Below are positions 7,657 to 12,963 of a DNA stretch of 13,217 nt, one piece after another. The notes under the pieces are model-generated. The model worked only from the letters and a program-made list of their open reading frames with translations. It ran no database searches and had not been told where the DNA came from. Position 1 is the first letter of the stretch, and the number at the start of each line of letters is the position of its first letter. This DNA comes from Candidatus Hodarchaeota archaeon (GTDB lineage Archaea; Asgardarchaeota; Heimdallarchaeia; Hodarchaeales; Hodarchaeaceae), in NCBI GenBank assembly GCA_016840305.1, contig JAEOSP010000076.1, forward strand, positions 1-13,217. Direction: 5' to 3'. The position numbers were made by a program, and so were the translations under genes.

Positions 7657-8487
7657 TTACTCATGATCATATTCAAGGAACATAGCTTTTCCTTCTGACA
7701 ATGGGAGTAAAGTGCTTATTAAATCGGGAAGTGTTTCTAAAGGACAGTTTAATACTTCAAATCTAGGTTCTTCCCATGTTTTAAGGTCTGGTTTAAGACG
7801 AAAAATGTTGAAACCATGAGATCGGTTTGAAATTCGTGTGGGATCAATTACTAAGGCTACTGGAGCAGAAAGTGGAGAACCAGAGCCTAAGCGCTGATAA
7901 CGGACTTGCGTTTGATAATCAGTATCACTCATAAATGCACCGTAAGAGGGATGAGAATGATACCATCCGAGAATTCTCTGATTTCTTTTTCTGGATTCTT
8001 TGTATACTCTAACCATGCTTTGTGGATTATGGATTTGAGCTGAAATATCAGTACCATGACCAATTGGAAATGCGTCCGTTATAACAAGAGAAGCCAACGG
8101 CGTATCGGCATTCTCTATATGCCCTGTGAGTAAGCCTATTACTTCAACCCATTGCGTTTTAGGTATTTTGGGATGAGCATACTTTAGAGCATGAAGAGCC
8201 ATCCTAATGTAGGCCTTCAAATTAATTTTTACCCTAATAGGATCAGAATCTACTTTTAAGTCTGAAAATTCCTCAACGTCAATATCTACAATATCTTGAG
8301 TAGCTTCTTGCTGAACTTTTATTGTTGGACTTTCTTTTTTACTTTCTTCTGAAGATGTTGAAGGAGGAAATTTCAGGGTGAGAGTTTGTTCGTTGGGATC
8401 AAATTGGAAGGCCATATCACGTAATAACATCTCAAAGAGATTCGTAGAATTCTCAGATCCTTTGGATTTGGATTTCTTCTCTGACAT
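7657..8487 (-). CDS. Rpn11-like JAMM/MPN+ metalloprotease, candidate deubiquitinase
   Basis: 276 residues from the ATG at 8487. The JAMM zinc site is complete: E115 (WVEVIGLL), H177-S-H179-P, S187 and D190 in H-x-H-x7-S-x2-D spacing. The segment WYHSHPSYGAFMSDTDYQTQ (175-194) closely resembles proteasomal Rpn11. Family members hydrolyse isopeptide bonds after the modifier's terminal Gly. About 85 residues precede the domain, mostly polar and acidic, with a possible short helix at 16-27. The frame is open further upstream to 8718, but that stretch overlaps the E2 gene and reads as its shadow. GGTGAT at 8497-8502, nine bases from the chosen ATG, overlaps the E2 stop and suggests translational coupling. 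As both modifiers lack C-terminal extensions, its likely job is deconjugation, not maturation. Confidence 0.94.
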   Translation of the reverse strand: MSEKKSKSKGSENSTNLFEMLLRDMAFQFDPNEQTLTLKFPPSTSSEESKKESPTIKVQQEATQDIVDIDVEEFSDLKVDSDPIRVKINLKAYIRMALHALKYAHPKIPKTQWVEVIGLLTGHIENADTPLASLVITDAFPIGHGTDISAQIHNPQSMVRVYKESRKRNQRILGWYHSHPSYGAFMSDTDYQTQVRYQRLGSGSPLSAPVALVIDPTRISNRSHGFNIFRLKPDLKTWEEPRFEVLNCPLETLPDLISTLLPLSEGKAMFLEYDHE

Positions 8488-8496
8488 AAACCCAAA

Positions 8497-8502
8497 ATCA
8501 CC
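8497..8502 (-). promoter_or_regulatory. Ribosome site of the JAMM gene, overlapping the E2 stop
   Basis: Read on the minus strand this is GGTGAT, containing the TGA stop of the E2 gene, with nine bases to the ATG at 8487. It decides the JAMM start against the longer frame from 8718 and implies ribosome re-use between the two genes. Confidence 0.65.
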
Positions 8503-9025
8503 ATTTTTTCTTGGCATATTTTTTTGTAATTTGCTTGGCTTTCTTCTTGAAATTGTTCTTATTTTGTAAGTATTCCACCGCAGCTTTTTTGTTGAACACA
8601 TCATGAGGATTTGTATATGCCTCATCAATGTTAAACATAGCAAGAATAGAATAAATGACTGTAGTAATATTTTTAGAAGGTGACCAACCGTCAGATCGTC
8701 CCATGAGGTCTGGGTCAACTAATCCTAAACAAATATTTCGTTTTCCTTGATATTCATCTGGTTTGGGCCAGAAGTTGGGATGCCAAATTGGTGTGTGAAG
8801 GCGAACAAAGGGAGGCGCATATGGGTAATTCGAACCAAACTTTATTTCAAGCATAAATTTCCCATTTTCGTAGGGAGTTCCTTTCGGTCCTTCCAATAGA
8901 ACTGCAAGGTGTTCTACGCTTTTTTTCACGCCTGGGAAGGCTTTTAGTTGTTTTATCGTTTTTTGTTTGTACAGGGTTTTCAGTTGGTAATAATCTTCAG
9001 CAATTCGTTTCATTCGTATAGACAT
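8498..9025 (-). CDS. E2-like ubiquitin-conjugating enzyme (UBC fold)
   Basis: 175 residues covering a full UBC domain. The HPN motif is at 82-84 (IWHPNFWP) and the acceptor cysteine is C99 (NICLGLV), with WSPS at 114-117 and TNPHDVFNKKAAVEYL (138-153) matching the eukaryotic NPDDPL...A region. It takes the activated modifier from E1 as a thioester and passes it to a lysine, with or without a RING protein. HPN to Cys is about seven residues longer than in UbcH5, and Cys to the conserved Trp is also about seven longer, so loops flank the active site; Cdc34/UBE2G E2s have a comparable acidic insert after the Cys. The C terminus is Lys-rich. GAGG lies 11 bases ahead of the ATG, inside the end of the E1 gene; the gap is six bases, so the genes are co-transcribed. 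Confidence 0.95.
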   Translation of the reverse strand: MSIRMKRIAEDYYQLKTLYKQKTIKQLKAFPGVKKSVEHLAVLLEGPKGTPYENGKFMLEIKFGSNYPYAPPFVRLHTPIWHPNFWPKPDEYQGKRNICLGLVDPDLMGRSDGWSPSKNITTVIYSILAMFNIDEAYTNPHDVFNKKAAVEYLQNKNNFKKKAKQITKKYAKKKW

Positions 9026-9031
9026 TGATAA

Positions 9032-10270
9032 TCAATCCTCTAACTTGAATTTAAGATATATTTGGGAATTATCATCAAATCCAGTGATAAAAACTGTCTC
9101 GTAATCAGCTAAATCTGCCTCCTGAATTGTTTGTTCGGGATCTATTTCCGTTACATTAGAATTATCTATTTTAAATATTGTAGGTGGAAACTCTGGGTCA
9201 ATGGAAATATTTTTATCGGTTGAGATCTTTTCAATGATCTTTAATAGCTTAAATGATCTCTTCGCTCTAATTTTATAGATAGGCGTCCGATTAGGACCAC
9301 ACATCTCACACTTTGGATTTTTTGGTTTTTCAAGCTCATAGAATTTCCCCGTTAATCCATTATATATAACGTAATTAAGTTGTAAGGATCCCAATCTCTC
9401 AATTTCTGACTTAGTATGAAGATGATGTAAGATCTTAACTGCTTCTTGAGACTGAAGTGAAGCCATGACACAATTTATTGTAATAACAGTAGGTTCATGA
9501 TTGTCAACAATCTGTATTATCTGATCTTCTGAGAATTCTCCTTGGGTAGGGAAATATTGATTCAACAATTGATTAGCATATTCTTGAACTTTACTTACCT
9601 CAGACGAATTAAGAATATTGGGGGGCCGCCCGTGATTCTGCTCAAACTTTAATTGTCCTTTTAAGATACAGTGAGCTGGGCGTCGCGGTTTACCTACAAG
9701 TGTGCAAGCTCCTAACTGATCTTGAGCGCGTTCAGTTAAGGGATCACACTCCAAACATGCATTCTTAAAGGGCCAAACAACATAAACGTGTCCATTATAT
9801 GCGGCTGTACCAGCATCAATTAACGGTTTTTTAAAATGCACAGCACGACGATTTATTTCAACTCGTGCCTCTATTGAATCTAAACCAGCAATGTAGAGAT
9901 CAGCATCGCTGAAAACCTTAGGAGGTAGGTCTTGAAGCGCACAATTATATGATTCAACTTTGATAAATGGATTTAGTAAGCGAAGCTTTTTTGCAGCAAA
10001 TTCCGCTTTATAAGCTCCTTCGGGGGCATCAATAAACAGAATTTGTCTATTTAGATTGGAATACTCAATAGTGTCAAGATCTACTAAAATTAGATTACCT
10101 ACGCCCACCATAGCGAGATTCTTTGCAACTTCAACACCTAAACCTCCAATACCGACAAGTAGTATAGTACTATTCTTTAAAAGCTCTTGTTTCCAGCCAG
10201 GAAGGCGAAATTGTCGATCAAATCTTCTTTTCTCGTCTTCACTCAGAATGGTACTCGTAAAATTTGACAT
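9032..10270 (-). CDS. E1-like ubiquitin-activating enzyme with C-terminal ubiquitin-fold domain
   Basis: 412 residues from the ATG at 10270, chosen because GGAG at 10278-10281 lies seven bases upstream. An ATG at 10321 would add 17 residues and overlap the Ubl-2 stop by four bases, but has no ribosome site. The ThiF/MoeB-type adenylation fold shows GIGGLG (40-45), the LVDLD acidic pair (D64, D66) and NLNRQ (72-76). Zinc-ligand pairs are C172-x2-C175 and C321-x2-C324. The block ACTLVGKPRRPAHCI (188-202) matches the catalytic-cysteine region of UBA2/UBA3, making C189 the likely thioester residue. Residues about 331-412 resemble the UBA3 ubiquitin-fold domain that binds E2 (hydrophobic FKLLKIIEK, ending KFKLED). 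It would adenylate the modifier's terminal Gly and hand it to the adjacent E2. The architecture is eukaryote-like rather than MoeB-like. Confidence 0.94.
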   Translation of the reverse strand: MSNFTSTILSEDEKRRFDRQFRLPGWKQELLKNSTILLVGIGGLGVEVAKNLAMVGVGNLILVDLDTIEYSNLNRQILFIDAPEGAYKAEFAAKKLRLLNPFIKVESYNCALQDLPPKVFSDADLYIAGLDSIEARVEINRRAVHFKKPLIDAGTAAYNGHVYVVWPFKNACLECDPLTERAQDQLGACTLVGKPRRPAHCILKGQLKFEQNHGRPPNILNSSEVSKVQEYANQLLNQYFPTQGEFSEDQIIQIVDNHEPTVITINCVMASLQSQEAVKILHHLHTKSEIERLGSLQLNYVIYNGLTGKFYELEKPKNPKCEMCGPNRTPIYKIRAKRSFKLLKIIEKISTDKNISIDPEFPPTIFKIDNSNVTEIDPEQTIQEADLADYETVFITGFDDNSQIYLKFKLED

Positions 10271-10317
10271 GTTGCATCTCCAACCTAATGATTCATATAT
10301 AATGACAGTTTTTTGGT

Positions 10318-10671
10318 TCATCCAGCAGTGCTTACAGGAATAATCAATACTTCAATTCCATCTTCTAATTCATAATTCGAAAGGACATCATCATTATCCA
10401 TCGTTCGCCCACTTATTGATAGATGGAAATCTTGAGGGTTGAGACCAAAAATATCACCGATAGTGTTGCTAAGCTCTTTTACAGGCATATCTGGATCAAC
10501 ACTGAGTTTTTCCAGTTTTTCACCTGGTCCAATTGTTGATCGAAAGAACAAATTAACCCGTGATCCTTGAGGACGTTTGGATTGAGGAGTTTTTTCTTGG
10601 ATAGATGATAAAGGTTCTATTCCTTCTTCTTCTGGTTCATCAAATTCATCAAAATCTTCATTTTCAGACAT
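10318..10671 (-). CDS. Ubiquitin-like modifier 2
   Basis: 117 residues if started at the ATG at 10671, which aligns with the start of Ubl-1 (MSENEDFDEF against MSDYEDLDFD). An ATG at 10707 would add 12 residues and has the better ribosome site (AAGGG, 10 bases away), so the start is unsettled. The N terminus is acidic and disordered, with KTPQSK. A ubiquitin-type beta-grasp fold follows, recognisable by FGLNPQDFHLSISGRTM matching ubiquitin's IPPDQQRLIFAGKQL region. It ends VSTAG: the mature Ala-Gly terminus is encoded directly, without an extension. By hand alignment the folded part is about 55% identical to Ubl-1. The Lys48 position is Arg and the Lys63 position is Asp. It begins the enzyme block of the cluster and would be activated by the next gene's product. 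Confidence 0.88.
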   Translation of the reverse strand: MSENEDFDEFDEPEEEGIEPLSSIQEKTPQSKRPQGSRVNLFFRSTIGPGEKLEKLSVDPDMPVKELSNTIGDIFGLNPQDFHLSISGRTMDNDDVLSNYELEDGIEVLIIPVSTAG

Positions 10672-10770
10672 ATTAATCATCAAACCATCTTGAATCGTGA
10701 TTCTCATTTAATCATTCCCTTATTTGAATTCGTTTAACAGTTGTATGAAGAAAATATGTTATGCATAGAT

Positions 10771-10808
10771 AAGAAGAAAAAAGAATATAACTGGCTTTAA
10801 TTAGCCAG
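10771..10808 (-). terminator. Intrinsic-type terminator after Ubl-1
   Basis: AGCCAG (10803-10808) and CTGGCT (10791-10796) form a perfect six-base stem with a six-base loop, overlapping the last codons and stop of Ubl-1. On the minus strand a T-rich tract (about 10771-10785) follows within a few bases. Partial termination here would raise Ubl-1 over the downstream genes. The polarity fits minus-strand transcription. Confidence 0.55.
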
Positions 10809-11148
10809 CTGTGGAGTGGGGAATTAAAAGAACTTCATCCCCATTGTCGATACCGTATTCTCCGATAGGGGAGTCTTCGGCTAATGTACGTCCAGCATGC
10901 GATAAATGGAAATCATCAGGACTAAGTCCGAAAATATTACCAATTGTATCACGTATTTCACGTACTGGTGTTCGTTCACCGACTGATACTTTCTCGGTGC
11001 GCTCAGGTCCAACAGTAGATTTAAAGAAAATATTCTTTTTTGGTCCTGCAGTTGTCCCGCTTGCGGGGGTTTTAGAAGCAGCTGGAGTTTTGGATTTAAT
11101 TTCCGTTTCTGGTTCTAAATCAAAATCTAAGTCTTCATAATCTGACAT
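10801..11148 (-). CDS. Ubiquitin-like modifier 1
   Basis: 115 residues. An acidic, disordered N terminus (1-38) carries a repeated SKTPA. From about 39 a ubiquitin-type beta-grasp domain follows: NIFFKS as strand 1, PVREIRDTIGNIFGL as the helix, and FHLSHAGRTLAEDSPIGEY matching ubiquitin's RLIFAGKQLEDGRTLSDY. It ends HSTAG, so a glycine is the last encoded residue and no protease is needed to expose it; Ala replaces the first Gly of GG. The Lys48 equivalent is Arg, Lys63 is Asn and Arg72 is His. The Lys residues are concentrated in the tail, recalling SUMO, which forms chains through its tail. It is the first gene of the cluster, preceded by a TATA box at 11220-11228 with a leader of about 50 bases, and followed by a terminator-like hairpin. 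Confidence 0.93.
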   Translation of the reverse strand: MSDYEDLDFDLEPETEIKSKTPAASKTPASGTTAGPKKNIFFKSTVGPERTEKVSVGERTPVREIRDTIGNIFGLSPDDFHLSHAGRTLAEDSPIGEYGIDNGDEVLLIPHSTAG

Positions 11149-11202
11149 TTTTTTTCACATCGTTTTTGTAGATTTTCTCTTTCGTTTTTGAGAAACTCAT
11201 GT

Positions 11203-11252
11203 AATATACGTACCATACGTTTTATAAACCTTACGAAATATACGTAACATAC
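11203..11252. promoter_or_regulatory. Candidate operator: two 16-base direct repeats and four TACG subsites
   Basis: Copies at 11203-11218 and 11237-11252 are identical at 15 of 16 bases (AATATACGTA, then C or A, then CATAC). TACG occurs at 11207, 11216, 11232 and 11241, giving symmetric spacings of 9, 16 and 9 bases. One copy lies between the Ubl-1 TATA box and its expected transcription start, a typical repressor position; the other lies just upstream of the TATA box of the divergent gene. Tandem short subsites suit ribbon-helix-helix dimers. Confidence 0.6.
11220..11228 (-). promoter_or_regulatory. TATA box of Ubl-1
   Basis: On the minus strand it reads TTTATAAAA, preceded by GG. It predicts transcription start near 11198 and a leader of about 50 bases. 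It sits in the gap between the two operator-like repeats, so binding there could mask it. Confidence 0.6.
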
Positions 11253-11254
11253 AG

Positions 11255-11266
11255 AAAATATATATA
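11255..11266 (+). promoter_or_regulatory. TATA box of the divergent ribbon-helix-helix gene
   Basis: AAAATATATATA on the plus strand predicts a start near 11288 and a leader of about 34 bases to the ATG at 11322. The second operator-like repeat ends three bases upstream, where the transcription factor B element would lie. Confidence 0.5.
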
Positions 11267-11321
11267 GGTGATATGCCAATATTTCTCTTAACAATCCATT
11301 CGATAATGATAAGGCCTTAAA

Positions 11322-11708
11322 ATGGTAAAAGAAGCTCAAAACATCAAAATTTCAGGTAGAGCTTGGGAACTACTTCGATGGGCCAAAATTGAATTAGATG
11401 AGAAGTCCTATAGCGATGTAGTAATCAATTTAGCTGATAGTTTACAAAATAGACAAAAGAAATTAGAGAATTCGCTAAAGAATTTTGATGAAAAACGACA
11501 TAGGATTAAAACTAAGGTTCCGGAAAACGCCTCCAGTCCAGTTTTTCTGAAGCCTAAAACCATTTTATTGAGCCCAGAGGCTCGTCGTTTCCTTAATAGA
11601 TTAAAAGTAGAAAGTAGAGGGTCTGCATATACTTTCTCTGATGGAATTGAATTTCTTATTACACAGAATGAAGAAATTGGGTTAAAGATTCCTAAGTGGT
11701 TGAAGTAA
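11322..11708 (+). CDS. Putative DNA-binding protein with two ribbon-helix-helix-like segments
   Basis: 128 residues. Residues 7-45 resemble an archaeal ribbon-helix-helix domain: the strand NIKISG, a helix (RAWELLRWAKIEL) and a second helix opening with SYSDVVINLADSL. After a basic linker (46-72), residues 79-113 repeat the pattern: TILLSP, EARRFLNRLKVES, then YTFSDGIEFLI. The protein therefore looks like a fused pair, which would fold as a single-chain pseudo-dimer. Such proteins insert the beta ribbon in the major groove, often at short repeats and often at their own promoter. The gene is divergent from Ubl-1 across 173 bases holding repeated TACG subsites, so it may control the ubiquitin-like cluster. 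An antitoxin role is less likely, as no toxin gene adjoins. The ATG has a weak AAGG site. The fold is judged by pattern only. Confidence 0.65.
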   Translation: MVKEAQNIKISGRAWELLRWAKIELDEKSYSDVVINLADSLQNRQKKLENSLKNFDEKRHRIKTKVPENASSPVFLKPKTILLSPEARRFLNRLKVESRGSAYTFSDGIEFLITQNEEIGLKIPKWLK

Positions 11709-11783
11709 TGAAAACAATAATTTACCACACGAATAAAAAATCTAAAATGGTTTTATTCTAAACAGGTTTTAGGAAATAAAAGG

Positions 11784-11792
11784 TTAATATAT
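11784..11792 (+). promoter_or_regulatory. TATA box placed for a leaderless ABC transcript
   Basis: TTAATATAT is centred about 27 bases ahead of the ATG at 11815. Archaeal transcription would then begin at or next to the start codon. The only ribosome-site-like bases, GAGG, touch the ATG and are too close to act normally, which supports leaderless translation. Confidence 0.5.
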
Positions 11793-11814
11793 CCGAAATC
11801 TAGGAAATCCGAGG

Positions 11815-12948
11815 ATGAGCGAAGTAAAAAAAGCAGAAAGTAGCTATTCTAGGCAATCTGTGATCGAAGATTTAGCGGTGATTCTATTCGTATCATCTGC
11901 TTTATTTGCAGTTAGTGAGATGTCTGGTTTCTATTCTTCATCGATTTCAACCCTTGGATATCCGCTCTCATCCGTCATACCAACACTTATGTTGCTATTC
12001 TCCATTGTAGGATTTCTAGGAATATATACCAGCTCAAAGATCAATGTAGGTATTTCAGTGTTTGCTGTAGGAGTTGAATTGTGTGTTCTAACTCTCATTT
12101 TTGTTATGAATCCCGCAATTTATCTTGTTATTCCAACTATTATTTTGATTCTGGTGCTTTCCAGTACCGTCATAACTGGGATTTTTGCATTAACCCGTCT
12201 TCAGACAACTAATGAAGAGCTATTTGCTGATTTTGGGGAAAAAAGTAAAGCTGAGTATGCAATTGAGGTTAAAGATTTAACGAAACGCTATGATTTAAGT
12301 GAAGAGCATAGTGTATATGCGTTACGAGACGTAAAGTTCCAAATACAGAGGGGAGATTTTATCTCGATAATGGGACCTTCAGGAAGCGGAAAATCAACCT
12401 TACTAAATTGTTTAGGAGCTTTAGATCGTCCAACGAGTGGAGAAATATCGATCAATGGAATAACGATATCAACTCTTGATGATGAAGGGCTTGCTGGTTT
12501 AAGAAATCGGCATATCGGATTTATTTTCCAATCTTACAATCTAATCAATCGATCGCGAGTAGGAGAAAATGTAGAGGTTCCCGCTTTAGTGACCTCAACG
12601 CCTCCTGAGAAAAGAAAAGAGAGGGCTATACGCTTACTTGAGAGTGTCGGGCTGAAGGATATGTATTCTCGCCGTCCAAAGACATTGAGTGGAGGAGAAC
12701 AACAGCGAGTTGCCATTGCTAGGGCATTGATGAACAATCCGACAATTCTACTAGCAGATGAACCAACTGGAAATCTCGATAGTAAGTCAGGAGCCGTAGT
12801 AATGGATATTTTAAGGAAATTGAATCAAGAACTTGGAGTTACAATCATTGTTGTAACCCATGATCCAGAAGTGGGGAATTTATCACATAGAATCTATTAT
12901 CTTAAAGATGGTACAAATGCAGGTATTAAAGAAAACGTTTTATTATAG
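11815..12948 (+). CDS. ABC transporter ATPase of LolD/MacB type with N-terminal four-helix membrane domain
   Basis: 377 residues. Four likely membrane helices (about 18-36, 52-72, 78-97, 102-126) precede a complete ATPase: Walker A GPSGSGKST (187-195), Q-loop Q239 in FIFQSYNL, signature LSGGEQQR (291-298), Walker B ILLADEP (311-317) with E316, and H-loop H349. QSYNLI, ADEPTGNLD and the overall length of the ATPase part place it with LolD/FtsE/MacB ATPases, which drive mechanical transmission to the outside rather than classic import. MacB carries its ATPase first and its membrane part after; here a short membrane part comes first. The separate FtsX-like permease would be expected downstream, beyond the window. 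A secreted-type protein gene follows 15 bases later on the same strand. The start is the first ATG and fits a leaderless transcript. Confidence 0.88.
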   Translation: MSEVKKAESSYSRQSVIEDLAVILFVSSALFAVSEMSGFYSSSISTLGYPLSSVIPTLMLLFSIVGFLGIYTSSKINVGISVFAVGVELCVLTLIFVMNPAIYLVIPTIILILVLSSTVITGIFALTRLQTTNEELFADFGEKSKAEYAIEVKDLTKRYDLSEEHSVYALRDVKFQIQRGDFISIMGPSGSGKSTLLNCLGALDRPTSGEISINGITISTLDDEGLAGLRNRHIGFIFQSYNLINRSRVGENVEVPALVTSTPPEKRKERAIRLLESVGLKDMYSRRPKTLSGGEQQRVAIARALMNNPTILLADEPTGNLDSKSGAVVMDILRKLNQELGVTIIVVTHDPEVGNLSHRIYYLKDGTNAGIKENVLL

Positions 12949-12963
12949 AAAAAGGTGAAAAAA

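Noticed and set aside
8488..8718. N-terminal extension of the JAMM frame starting at 8718
   Set aside because: The 77 extra residues overlap the E2 gene out of frame, look unlike a protein domain and lack a ribosome site. A GGTGAT site fits the ATG at 8487.
10271..10321. Longer E1 start at 10321 with a four-base ATGA overlap of the Ubl-2 stop
   Set aside because: The overlap is attractive, but there is no ribosome site there, while GGAG is seven bases ahead of 10270. Kept only as an alternative.
10664..10690. C/D-box-like TTGATGA and CTGA near the Ubl-2 start
   Set aside because: The boxes are too close together for a guide RNA and fall in coding or leader sequence.
10811..11140. 109-residue plus-strand frame over Ubl-1
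   Set aside because: It is the antisense shadow of a gene with clear ubiquitin-fold similarity.
11127..11339. 70-residue minus-strand frame across the divergent promoter
   Set aside because: It overlaps the starts of two better genes and the repeat array; probably a chance open frame.
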